Assembly: GCA_910577165.1 (NCBI GenBank)
Contig: CAJTLX010000030.1
Span: forward strand, 1 to 38,194
Direction: 5' to 3'
Source of the DNA: an uncultured Lachnospiraceae bacterium
GTDB taxonomy: Bacteria; Bacillota; Clostridia; Lachnospirales; Lachnospiraceae
DNA length: 38,194 bases
This document shows, in pieces, positions 16,844-25,618 of the stretch. Each line of letters opens with the position of its first letter. The stretch's first letter is position 1. The position numbers were made by a program, and so were the translations under genes. The notes beneath the pieces are model-generated. The model was not told the origin of the DNA and did no database searches. It saw only the letters and a list, made by a program, of their open reading frames with translations.

Positions 16844-17809
16844 GTGGGGAAACAGAAAAATGCAGCAAAGCAATTATCCCCGGCGTTGGATATTTCCGTG
16901 CAGGAGAAATTATCTCACGACAAAAAATTTTCTACCGTGTGGAGAAAACATAAATATAAATACATGATGATTGCGCCGTTCGCGTTTATCTTCATTGTCT
17001 TTACCTTTTTACCGGTTGTGATTTCCATGATACTTTCCCTTACCTCCTTCGATATGGTGGAGGCACCGGAATTTATCGGTTTTGCAAATTATGTCAAGCT
17101 GATTGTGTATGACCCCATTTTCTTGACTGCGGTAAAGAACACGCTGGTCTTTGCAATTATTACAGGACCGGTCAGTTATATTATGTGCTTTTTGTTTGCG
17201 TGGGTGGTCAATGATCTTCCGCGTATCCCGCGCGCAATTATGACGCTTGTATTTTACGCGCCGTCCATCTCCGGAAATGCGTATCTGGTGTGGAAACTCT
17301 TGTTTTCGTCCGATACTTATGGATGGGCAAATGCGTGGATGCTAAAACTCGGGTTTACCAGCGAGGCCATTTTGTGGCTGCAGACCGAGGGGTATATTAT
17401 GCCAATCTTAGTTGTCGTGCAGCTTTGGTTAAGTCTTGGAATCAGTTTTCTAACCTTTATTGCAGGTTTGCAGAATATGGACAAATCGCTGTATGAGGCG
17501 GCCGCAGTCGAGGGAATCAAAAACCGTTGGCAGGAACTTTGGTATATCACTCTGCCATGTATGAAGCCGCAGCTTATGTTCGGTGCGGTTATGCAGATTA
17601 CAAGTTCTCTGTCCGTATCACAGCTTTCCATTGATTTGGTTGGATTCCCGTCCCCAAACTATGCGGGACACACGATTCTAACACATTTGCACGACTTTGG
17701 TAATATCCGTTACGAGTTGGGATATGCATGTACGATTGCAGTTATCTTGTTCTGTATTATGTTAATCTGCAACGTGCTGGTACAGAAGCTGCTTAGAAAG
17801 CTTGGATAG
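16844..17809 (+). CDS. Carbohydrate ABC importer permease, MalF/UgpA-like (pair 1)
   Basis: A 321-residue inner-membrane permease with about six transmembrane segments. The cytoplasmic EAA loop is clear (YEAAAVEGIKNRWQELWYIT), which contacts the ATPase. The GTG start at 16844 follows AGGAGGG. It is directly followed by its MalG-like partner and preceded by the large anchored binding protein, which gives a complete membrane part of a CUT1-type importer. No ATPase gene is nearby. Confidence 0.9.
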   Translation: MGKQKNAAKQLSPALDISVQEKLSHDKKFSTVWRKHKYKYMMIAPFAFIFIVFTFLPVVISMILSLTSFDMVEAPEFIGFANYVKLIVYDPIFLTAVKNTLVFAIITGPVSYIMCFLFAWVVNDLPRIPRAIMTLVFYAPSISGNAYLVWKLLFSSDTYGWANAWMLKLGFTSEAILWLQTEGYIMPILVVVQLWLSLGISFLTFIAGLQNMDKSLYEAAAVEGIKNRWQELWYITLPCMKPQLMFGAVMQITSSLSVSQLSIDLVGFPSPNYAGHTILTHLHDFGNIRYELGYACTIAVILFCIMLICNVLVQKLLRKLG

Positions 17810-17818
17810 GAGGCCGCT

Positions 17819-18706
17819 ATGAAATTATTTCGATATATAAAAAAGAAATTGGTGAGCCGGAAATTCAAGCGCAGGAACCGGAGTATGGGCGGGGATATCG
17901 CTCTGACCGTAATCCTTGGGCTGTTCGGCATATTCAGTCTTTTCCCTCTTTTGTATACGGTGACAAGCGCGTTCAAGCCATTCAGCGAGATTTTTATTTT
18001 CCCGCCAAGGCTTACGGTTGACAATCCGACCACGGATAATTTTGTCGATCTTGCCACGATCATCGAGAGTTTTGCCGTTCCGTTTTCGCGCTATGCATTC
18101 AATACTCTTTTAATTACTGGTATTGGTACATTCGGCACCGTGCTTTTAGGTTCCATGGCAGCGTTTCCGATCGCGAAATATAAATTTCCGGGTTCGGCGT
18201 TTATGAGCAATCTGATTGTGTACGCGCTTATGTTTTCCGCCTCGGTAACCGCGATTCCGAACTACTTGATTATGAGCACTATGCACTTGATCGACAGCTA
18301 CTGGGCAGTCATTCTTCCAGCTGTGGGCGGAACGCTCGGACTCTATCTGATGAAAAACTTTATGGTGCAGGTGCCGGATGAGATGATTGAGGCAGCCAAA
18401 ATTGACGGCGCGACGGAATTTCAGACCTACTGGAAAGTCGTGATGCCGTTATGTAAGCCGGCATGGATCACACTGATTATCTTCTCCTTCCAGCAGATGT
18501 GGGGAACTACGGGTGGTATCTTTATCTACTCTGAGGAGTTAAAGCCGCTTAGCTATGTACTCTCACAGTTAGTTTCCGGCGGTATTGCAAGAACCGGTGT
18601 CGCGTCCGCAGTATCCTTAGTTATGCTTATTGTTCCAGTCGGCGTGTTCGTGGTATCCCAGAGCAATGTCATTGAGACGATGTCCACATCGGGAATAAAA
18701 GGGTAG
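17819..18706 (+). CDS. Carbohydrate ABC importer permease, MalG/UgpE-like (pair 1)
   Basis: A 295-residue permease with about six transmembrane segments and an EAA loop (IEAAKIDGATEFQTYWKVVM). The ribosome binding site AGGAGG overlaps the stop codon of the MalF-like partner and the genes are nine bases apart, so they are surely co-translated. Typical of the second subunit of CUT1 sugar importers for oligosaccharides. Confidence 0.9.
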   Translation: MKLFRYIKKKLVSRKFKRRNRSMGGDIALTVILGLFGIFSLFPLLYTVTSAFKPFSEIFIFPPRLTVDNPTTDNFVDLATIIESFAVPFSRYAFNTLLITGIGTFGTVLLGSMAAFPIAKYKFPGSAFMSNLIVYALMFSASVTAIPNYLIMSTMHLIDSYWAVILPAVGGTLGLYLMKNFMVQVPDEMIEAAKIDGATEFQTYWKVVMPLCKPAWITLIIFSFQQMWGTTGGIFIYSEELKPLSYVLSQLVSGGIARTGVASAVSLVMLIVPVGVFVVSQSNVIETMSTSGIKG

Positions 18707-18716
18707 GTGATACGGT

Positions 18717-20198
18717 ATGAATAAAAAAATAAAACGAATCATCAGCATTACGTTTGTATTCATTCTGCTCATGCTGCCGCTAGGGGTGTCGGCATCGGAC
18801 GGAAGCAGCTATGTATACGACGGCTATATTTACGATTTTTGGGGAAATGTCAAGGAAAGCCCTGCCACCTTCCAGCTAGAGCGAGTGATTGATGTAAATA
18901 ATCTCGGCGGTTCAAAACTTGGCAGCGTGGATGATGTCTGCACAAGCTTAGACGGGAGAATTTTCCTTGTGGACTCCGTGGAGAGCAGGGTGTTTGCCCT
19001 GGATTCGAGCGGGGAACTGCTTGCAAATTTAAAACTTCTTCGCAATGCGGACAATAAGATCGCGCTTGATGAGGCGGGAAATCAGATCATGCTTACCGCC
19101 CCAGAAGGGATTTTTGTCCATGAGAAAAACCGTGAGCTTTATATTGCGGATACCGGCGCGCAGAGAGTTTTAGTGCTTGACCTTGATGGTTACTTTTTAA
19201 AGCGCATCATCAACCAGCCGGAAAATATGACGGGCGCGACGCAGTTTAAGCCGTCAAAAATCGCTGTTGACTTAGCAGACCGCATCTACATAATTGTGCA
19301 GTCCAGCTATGAGGGCATTATTGAACTTACCGCGGACGGAAGTTTTTCCGGATATTACGGGGTAAATACACCGCGTGTCAGCCTGATCGATTATTTCTGG
19401 AAATCGCTTGCGAGTGATGAGCAGAAATCACAGATGTCAAAGACCTACGCGCCGGCGTTTAACAATATTACGCTAGACGGCGAGGGATTTATTATGGCAG
19501 TCACTTATGATACCTCCGCGGCGGATATGGTGTTTCGTTTAAACTCCAATGGCAAGAATGTATTGCGCGAGGAGGGAAGTTTCCTTGTGAGCGGTGAATT
19601 GTGGAGTATTCACAGCGATGACCAGGGAAGCCGCTTTGTCGATATCGCAGTGACGGATTACGGCACTTACGCACTGATTGACCGCTCGCACGGCAGGATT
19701 TTCCTCTATAATTTTGACGGGGAACTCTTAAATGTTTTTGGGACAGTTGGAAATTTAAAGGGTGAGTTTAAAGATCCATCCGGTATTGCGTGGCTTGGCG
19801 ATAAGTTAGTTATCTCCGACAAGACCTTAAAATGCGCCTATATCTTAGCACCGACGCAGTTTGGGCAGGCAGTGCTTAACGGGAACCGCTGCTATTACAA
19901 TGGCCGCTGGGATGACGCGCTTGTGCATTTTGAGAGGGCGATCGGACTCAATGTTAATTATGACGTGGCCTACAGCGGAATCGGAAAAAATTACCTGATG
20001 AAAAGCGAGTATAAGAAGGCGATGGAGTACTTTAAGCTGGGACAAAACCGAACCTTTTACTCAAAAGCCTACAATGGCTACCGCAGTGAGATGCTTGAGA
20101 AATATTTCCCGGTGATTATGGTGATTTTTTTGGTGCTGATTGGCTGGATGATTTTCTCGGAAATCCGCTACCATAAAAAAGGAGGGAAGAAGAAGTGA
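18717..20198 (+). CDS. Secreted NHL-propeller protein with TPR and C-terminal membrane anchor
   Basis: A 493-residue protein with a signal peptide (about 1-26, ending VSAS). NHL/six-bladed-propeller-like repeats follow (VDDVCTSLDGRIFLVDSVESR, LYIADTGAQRVLVLDLDGYF, YGTYALIDRSHGRIFLYNF). Two TPR-like helical repeats lie at about 388-455 (NGRWDDALVHFERAIGLN, SEYKKAMEYFKLG). A transmembrane helix near 467-485 is followed by a Lys-rich end. It should sit outside the cell, held by its C-terminus. Its place between the permease pairs points to a role in the same uptake system, perhaps a scaffold or substrate-capture protein. No enzymatic motif is seen. Confidence 0.78.
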   Translation: MNKKIKRIISITFVFILLMLPLGVSASDGSSYVYDGYIYDFWGNVKESPATFQLERVIDVNNLGGSKLGSVDDVCTSLDGRIFLVDSVESRVFALDSSGELLANLKLLRNADNKIALDEAGNQIMLTAPEGIFVHEKNRELYIADTGAQRVLVLDLDGYFLKRIINQPENMTGATQFKPSKIAVDLADRIYIIVQSSYEGIIELTADGSFSGYYGVNTPRVSLIDYFWKSLASDEQKSQMSKTYAPAFNNITLDGEGFIMAVTYDTSAADMVFRLNSNGKNVLREEGSFLVSGELWSIHSDDQGSRFVDIAVTDYGTYALIDRSHGRIFLYNFDGELLNVFGTVGNLKGEFKDPSGIAWLGDKLVISDKTLKCAYILAPTQFGQAVLNGNRCYYNGRWDDALVHFERAIGLNVNYDVAYSGIGKNYLMKSEYKKAMEYFKLGQNRTFYSKAYNGYRSEMLEKYFPVIMVIFLVLIGWMIFSEIRYHKKGGKKK

Positions 20199-20824
20199 AG
20201 GAAAATATTCGCGAAAAACTCGCCTATCTGAAACAATCGATTTTCCATCCTTTTGACGGATTTTATGAAATCCGTTTCCGGAAAAAGGGCAGCACGCTGC
20301 TCGCGGTAATCCTTTTGCTTGTCTTCGGGATTCTGCGCTGCGTGGAACACCAGTACACCGGATTTATTATCAATACAAATCAGCTTGAGGCGATGAACAG
20401 TGTTTCCATTTTTACGACAACCGTCCTGGTTTTGGTGCTGTTTGCCGTCAGCAACTGGACGGTGACCACGCTCCTTAACGGCAGTGGCAATCTTCCGGTC
20501 ATTGTCACGGTGCTTGGTTACTCGCTGATTCCATATATGTTCGGAATTATTATCAAGGTGTTTGTAAGCAATTTCATTATCCTTGAGGAGGCAATGATCC
20601 TAAATGTTGTGGTCAACTTAGGATTAATCTGGTCAGTTTTTATGTTGGTGGCGGGGCTTTTAACCATCCACGAGTACACGTTTGGCAAAAACGCGGCGGC
20701 GATTTTCTTAACCTTTGTCGCAGCAATTATTATCGTATTTATCGGGATGCTTTTCTTTACGCTGATTGAGCAGATGGTTACATTCATCGTTTCTGTCGCG
20801 CAGGAAATGATCCGGAGATTGTAG
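20195..20824 (+). CDS. Yip1-family integral membrane protein
   Basis: A 209-residue protein with about five hydrophobic segments and the Yip1-like block NWTVTTLLNGSGNL followed by VTVLGYSLIPYMFG. Yip1 proteins are poorly understood in bacteria. The GTG start overlaps the stop of the NHL gene by four bases, with GGAGGG eight bases upstream. A Yip1-family gene placed next to a DUF5696-like gene in sugar ABC clusters is, to my knowledge, a recurring arrangement in Firmicutes such as Paenibacillus, which suggests a joint role. What it does in sugar uptake is not known. Confidence 0.78.
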   Translation: MKENIREKLAYLKQSIFHPFDGFYEIRFRKKGSTLLAVILLLVFGILRCVEHQYTGFIINTNQLEAMNSVSIFTTTVLVLVLFAVSNWTVTTLLNGSGNLPVIVTVLGYSLIPYMFGIIIKVFVSNFIILEEAMILNVVVNLGLIWSVFMLVAGLLTIHEYTFGKNAAAIFLTFVAAIIIVFIGMLFFTLIEQMVTFIVSVAQEMIRRL

Positions 20825-20840
20825 AGGGGAGGCGCCAGTC

Positions 20841-23489
20841 ATGAATTTTTTAAAGAATTTAAAAGAAAATAAGGCGGTTAAGGCGATCCGACGCTTCTAC
20901 GCAAAACATGTGATCCGCAAGCTCTTCCTTACGATCCTTGCTGTGGTACTCTTAATTGGGATTATCTATATGTTTCCGGTGCTTTTTGTAAAGAGCGGAA
21001 AAATCCCGGAAGTAAAGAGTGCGCCGCTCTCGGACTCGCTAGGCGAGATCGCGAAGGAGGAGGGCAGAGTTCTGATTGCGGAAAACGGCGGAAAGGAACT
21101 TTATTTATCCACCGCGGATATGATTTTTGAGTTGGTGGATAAGACGACGGGACAGATTCTCTTTTCAGGACTTGCAGATGCGGAGGAGGGAAGCGATAAG
21201 GCACTGCTCTCAGTACAGTACTTAGGCGAAGACAACAATCTGAATGAGTGGAATTCCTACGACAACAGTGTGGCACTCGGATCCTATGATCTGTATCGCA
21301 TTGCGGACGGTGTGCGCATCCACATGAATTTTAACGAGGGGGAGTCCCAGCGTTTTTACGAGTACTGCCCAAAGAAGATGTCGATCGAGCGGTACGAGGA
21401 ATTCTTTGTCGGTGGATTAAAAAAGGCGAAGGAAGCGGGCGAGATCACAGCGGCGCAGGAGCAGCGTTATCTGATGGCACTCGGACTCGTCTACAAAAAG
21501 AGTATTATGGAGGAGTGCTACTCCGTTACCTATACTGGAACACCGCCGGTCAGCGCGGTAAAACAGATGCTTGAGATTGTGCGGCTTGTGGGCTATACAC
21601 AGGATATGCTGTTTGAAGATGCGGATCAGTTTGGCTTTACTGTAGTGATTGCGGAACCGGCGGATTTTGATATTACGGTTGAGGCAACGCTTGAGGACGG
21701 CGAACTGGTTGTGCGTATGCCTGCGGGAGAGATGGTTTCAAAAAATGCTTACTACAGCATTCAGAATGTAAAATTCCTGCCGAACTTTGGCGCGGCAGCA
21801 GCCTCAGAGTATGAGGATGGCTATATTTTAGTACCGGATGGCGCGGGCGCGATATTTTCTTTTAACACCAATCAGCCGACCATCAAGGACTATGAGCGTC
21901 CGGTTTACGACAATGATTATTTTAAAGATTACTTCTTTATGCCGGAGTACAGTGAGGAACTTATGATGCCCGTTTACGGTATGGGATACGGACCAATGGA
22001 AAATACGGAGAAAGGCTTTTTTGCTGTGATTGAATCGGGGGCATACAATGCCTATATCAATGTAAAGCTGGCGGGAACAGCGGAGGGCAGTTCAAAGTAC
22101 AACCGCGCTTATGCTTCTTTTGACATCAATCAGTTCCAGAGAGTAAAAATTAACGGCGCGTACAGTGATAATTCGGCGAATTATCTGGTGCAGACGGATA
22201 TGCAGGATCTTGACTGCACGGTGCGCTATCGGATGTACGGCGGGAAAGTTACCTATTTTGATATGGCAAAGGATTATCAGACGTATTTAATGGATCGCTA
22301 CGGATTGCAGACTTCCTACGATGACGGCGAGGGAAGCTTATATTTAGAGTTTGTCGGCGCGCTCTCGTTACAGAAGCGTTTTGTTGGTATTCCGTACAAT
22401 TCCGTTTACTCCATGACAAATTACAAGGAGTTAAAAGAAATCATGGAGGAACTTTCGGATATACGCTATCAGGTACAGTATGACGGCGCGTTTAACGGCG
22501 GTATGGATGGAGGAATGAATTCGGAGGCGAAATTGACCGGGGCGAACGGAAGCAAAAAAGAATTAAAGTCCCTACTTGATTATGCCGAGAAAAACGGGTC
22601 TGATTTCTATCTTTCGGTGGCACCTTCGAGAGTTTCCGAGAGTGGAAATGGCTTTATGGCAGGGATTCACGCGCTGCGGGATTTCTCCAATGAGGAAGTG
22701 GTACTCTACCGCTATATGCCGGCGATCGGTATTTTAAGCGGGCAACTCTATGATGGTGTTTCCCACAACGGGCAGTACCTGCTCGCGCCAAAGTATTTAA
22801 GCTACGCTGTTGACGGCTTTTTGAAAGATGCAAAAGATTATGATAAGCTTGCCATCACCGATCTTTCGGGGATGTACTATGCGGACTACCGTTTTAACAA
22901 CATGGTAAACGGTGCGCAGGGAGCAGAGGTTATCACGGAGAATTTAAAGAAATTTTCTGATAAGAAATTAGCACTTGAAAATCCATTTATGGACAATATC
23001 GCTTACGGCAGCATTGCTGTCGATGTCTCAAAAGAGAGCAGCGATTATGCGACGTTTGCGTATACGATTCCATTCCGCCAGCTGGTGATGAACGGACTTG
23101 TGAATTACACGACAAAGAATGTCAATATCTCATCGAGGAACCCTGCATATTTTGTGCTTCAGGCAGCAGAACTTGGCTCCATCCCGAAATATATCCTGAC
23201 AGCAAAGCCGGTGACCACCCTAAAGAATACGGACTACCATTATCTGTATGCCGCGCAGTATGATCAGTTAAAGGAGGATATCCGCGCGATGTATGTGCAG
23301 ATTGCAGAGATCCGGAGTAAAATTGGCACAAGCGAGATTGCGGGGCATACCTGTTTGGCAGAAGAAGTTTACAAGACGACCTACGCCAACGGAGTGGAGG
23401 TTATCGTCAATTACAATCTCCACAGCGTGGAACTTGAGGACGGCACAGTACTTGAGGCCGAGTCTTATCGGATCGAGGGAGGGAAATAA
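20841..23489 (+). CDS. DUF5696-like large extracytoplasmic protein
   Basis: An 882-residue protein with one N-terminal transmembrane segment (about 28-46) and a large outside domain. The block LVPDGAGAIFSFN near 330 and the C-terminal VYKTTYANGVEVIVNYN are features I associate with DUF5696 proteins, which are often encoded with sugar ABC importers. The many aromatic and acidic residues and the C-terminal layout are compatible with a glycan-binding or glycoside-hydrolase-like fold, but no catalytic pair can be assigned by eye. The ATG at 20841 follows GAGGGGAGG. It is flanked by the Yip1-like gene and the second permease pair. Confidence 0.7.
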   Translation: MNFLKNLKENKAVKAIRRFYAKHVIRKLFLTILAVVLLIGIIYMFPVLFVKSGKIPEVKSAPLSDSLGEIAKEEGRVLIAENGGKELYLSTADMIFELVDKTTGQILFSGLADAEEGSDKALLSVQYLGEDNNLNEWNSYDNSVALGSYDLYRIADGVRIHMNFNEGESQRFYEYCPKKMSIERYEEFFVGGLKKAKEAGEITAAQEQRYLMALGLVYKKSIMEECYSVTYTGTPPVSAVKQMLEIVRLVGYTQDMLFEDADQFGFTVVIAEPADFDITVEATLEDGELVVRMPAGEMVSKNAYYSIQNVKFLPNFGAAAASEYEDGYILVPDGAGAIFSFNTNQPTIKDYERPVYDNDYFKDYFFMPEYSEELMMPVYGMGYGPMENTEKGFFAVIESGAYNAYINVKLAGTAEGSSKYNRAYASFDINQFQRVKINGAYSDNSANYLVQTDMQDLDCTVRYRMYGGKVTYFDMAKDYQTYLMDRYGLQTSYDDGEGSLYLEFVGALSLQKRFVGIPYNSVYSMTNYKELKEIMEELSDIRYQVQYDGAFNGGMDGGMNSEAKLTGANGSKKELKSLLDYAEKNGSDFYLSVAPSRVSESGNGFMAGIHALRDFSNEEVVLYRYMPAIGILSGQLYDGVSHNGQYLLAPKYLSYAVDGFLKDAKDYDKLAITDLSGMYYADYRFNNMVNGAQGAEVITENLKKFSDKKLALENPFMDNIAYGSIAVDVSKESSDYATFAYTIPFRQLVMNGLVNYTTKNVNISSRNPAYFVLQAAELGSIPKYILTAKPVTTLKNTDYHYLYAAQYDQLKEDIRAMYVQIAEIRSKIGTSEIAGHTCLAEEVYKTTYANGVEVIVNYNLHSVELEDGTVLEAESYRIEGGK

Positions 23490-23491
23490 GG

Positions 23492-24397
23492 ATGAAAAAA
23501 GGGAAAAAACTGCCTTATCGGGTAAAACGAAAGATTAACGGGCTGATTTTTGTAGCACCGTTCCTGATCGGTTTTATCGCATTCTTCCTGATTCCGATCA
23601 TCAACACGGTCTATTATTCGTTCAACAAGGTGGGTGTCGGGGAAACGGGCGGCATGACCTTTACCTGGAACGGGATACAGAACTATATTGACCTGTTCAA
23701 GACTGAGGTAACCACCACCTCCACAACGATGGCAAGATTGTTTACCGAGCAGAACCGGGATATGCTTTTAAGCGTGCCGTTAATTGTAATTTTCAGTCTT
23801 TTTATGGCATTGCTTGCCAATCAGAAATTTAAGGGGCGCGCAGTTGTCCGACTGATTTTCTTCCTGCCGATTATTTTGGGAATTGAAGTAGTAACATCAA
23901 TGCTTACAATGACCACAGGAACGGAGAGTCTTGACACAGGCAGCCAGCTTGTCTCCGGCAGCTATATCACGATTTTCCTGGTGCGTGTGCTGAATGTGCC
24001 GATGCGGGTACTCTACCCGATTATCACGTACATCGAAAATATTTTCACGTTGATTTCCCAGGCCGGTGTGCAGACACTTGTCTATCTGACGGCGTTGCAG
24101 TCCATCAGCCCAAGTATGTACGAGGTGGCAAAGATGGAGGGCGCGACTGCCTACGAAACCTTCTGGAAGGTTACGATTCCATCAATTATGCACATCACGC
24201 TTTTCGTGATTGTATACACGATTGTGCAGCTCTTTATCGCATCACCGGTGGCGGAGGAAGTGTATGCTTTCGCGTTTAAGCAAAATAAAATTGGGATCAG
24301 TTCAGCACTTTCAGTGGTTTATATTTTCAATGTGCTGATTGTGCTTGGGCTTGTAATGTTACTGTTGCGGAAGGTGGTGAAGAAGAATGAAAAATAA
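23492..24397 (+). CDS. Carbohydrate ABC importer permease, MalF/UgpA-like (pair 2)
   Basis: A 301-residue permease with about six transmembrane segments and an EAA loop (YEVAKMEGATAYETFWKVTI). It begins two bases after the DUF5696-like gene. It overlaps the next permease gene by 11 bases. This is the second complete permease pair in the operon, distinct in sequence from pair 1. It presumably serves the other binding protein or a second oligosaccharide. Confidence 0.9.
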   Translation: MKKGKKLPYRVKRKINGLIFVAPFLIGFIAFFLIPIINTVYYSFNKVGVGETGGMTFTWNGIQNYIDLFKTEVTTTSTTMARLFTEQNRDMLLSVPLIVIFSLFMALLANQKFKGRAVVRLIFFLPIILGIEVVTSMLTMTTGTESLDTGSQLVSGSYITIFLVRVLNVPMRVLYPIITYIENIFTLISQAGVQTLVYLTALQSISPSMYEVAKMEGATAYETFWKVTIPSIMHITLFVIVYTIVQLFIASPVAEEVYAFAFKQNKIGISSALSVVYIFNVLIVLGLVMLLLRKVVKKNEK

Positions 24398-25382
24398 TGA
24401 CAGGGACGCGTCTTTGGCCTTGTATTTATTTAAGAAAAGGTCAAAAAAAACCGTGCTGAAAATTATTACGACCGTATTGATTCTAGGACTTTGCTTTACC
24501 ATTATCCTGCCAATTTTAAATCTTGTGCCGGTCGTCTTCTCCTCGATTGAGGAACTTGGCAACCCGAATGTTATCTGGCTGCCGCTTGAGAAATCCATGG
24601 TCAGCTTTAAGGCCGCCATCCGCTTTATCCTGCCTGGCGGGATTGGCACAATGGCAAAATCCGTGCTATATGCTGCGGGTATTATGGTAATCCAGATTTT
24701 CTTTTCCGCAATGGTTGGCTACGCACTTGCGAGAGTGAATTTCTGGGGAAGGAATATCGTATTCTTTATGGTAATCCTTGTATTCCTCCTGCCAAGACAG
24801 TCGCTGCTTCTGTCACAGTATATTTTCTTCAATCACTTTGATGTGCTTGGCATTATGAATCTGTTTACCGAGGCGGGCGAGGTTAATTTGATTAACAACC
24901 CCGTGGTACTTGTTATCCTGGCAGTATTTGGTTTCGGGGTAAACCAGAGTTTGTTTATCTTCCTGTTCAGCCAGTTCTTCAAGAATATTCCAAAGGAACT
25001 TGAGGAGGCAGCGTTAATTGACGGGTGCGGATTTTACAAGACATATTTCCGGATTATGGTGCCGAATGCGGTGCCGATTATCTCGACGGTTGCGATCTTA
25101 TCGTTTGTATGGAATTACGGCGATACCTACTACACGAACTACTTTAGCCCGAACGGAGGATTTTTAAGCACCTTGCTTTCTACCACGTTTAATTCCGCAA
25201 ACAAGGACTATGTCATGAATGCGGTAAGAACCTGGTACGATGTTCCGTTAGTGCCGGATATGGCATTTGATGCAGTTAAGCAGGCGGGCGTGCTGGTCTA
25301 TTTAATTCCGCTTCTGATTGTCTATCTGATCGGACAGAGAAAATTAGTGGAGAATCTGGAGAATTCGGGATTGGTCGGTTAA
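24387..25382 (+). CDS. Carbohydrate ABC importer permease, MalG/UgpE-like (pair 2)
   Basis: A 331-residue permease with an EAA loop (LEEAALIDGCGFYKTYFRIM) and about six transmembrane segments. It is somewhat longer than usual because of an enlarged loop after the EAA region (TYYTNYFSPNGGFLSTLLST onward). Its start lies inside the end of the MalF-like partner. It is the last gene of the transport operon before a strong hairpin. Confidence 0.9.
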   Translation: MKNNDRDASLALYLFKKRSKKTVLKIITTVLILGLCFTIILPILNLVPVVFSSIEELGNPNVIWLPLEKSMVSFKAAIRFILPGGIGTMAKSVLYAAGIMVIQIFFSAMVGYALARVNFWGRNIVFFMVILVFLLPRQSLLLSQYIFFNHFDVLGIMNLFTEAGEVNLINNPVVLVILAVFGFGVNQSLFIFLFSQFFKNIPKELEEAALIDGCGFYKTYFRIMVPNAVPIISTVAILSFVWNYGDTYYTNYFSPNGGFLSTLLSTTFNSANKDYVMNAVRTWYDVPLVPDMAFDAVKQAGVLVYLIPLLIVYLIGQRKLVENLENSGLVG

Positions 25383-25420
25383 TTTTATGGATTTGTACCA
25401 GGACTGGTATGTTGGAAAAG

Positions 25421-25461
25421 GGAAAGGGAATACCGCAGGCAAACCTGCGGTATTGCTTTCC
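25421..25461 (+). terminator. Strong hairpin after the second permease pair
   Basis: AATACCGCAGG at 25429-25439 and its perfect complement at 25444-25454 enclose a CAAA loop. GGAAAG at 25421 and CTTTCC at 25456 extend the stem. No T-run follows, so it may be a weak terminator or an RNA-stabilising end. Confidence 0.55.
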
Positions 25462-25517
25462 TGCGCAGGGAAAGTCTTCCTTACTTGATCCAGAAATTTA
25501 AGGCGGCATATCCTGAT

Positions 25518-25531
25518 TATAGTAAACTATA
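25518..25531. promoter_or_regulatory. Palindrome upstream of the GH30 gene, possible operator
   Basis: TATAGTAAACTATA is a near-perfect 14-base palindrome about 90 bases before the GH30 start. It does not resemble the LacI operators of the locus. A weak promoter (TTGATC at 25485, TATCCT at 25509) overlaps its left side. Confidence 0.25.
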
Positions 25532-25618
25532 GTTAACTGTTTTATATCAGAAATAATTTGTGGAGTTGTTTTTGCAGAATTTTATCTGAAGTTTCTGCGA
25601 AGGGAGGCTCCGGAATGG

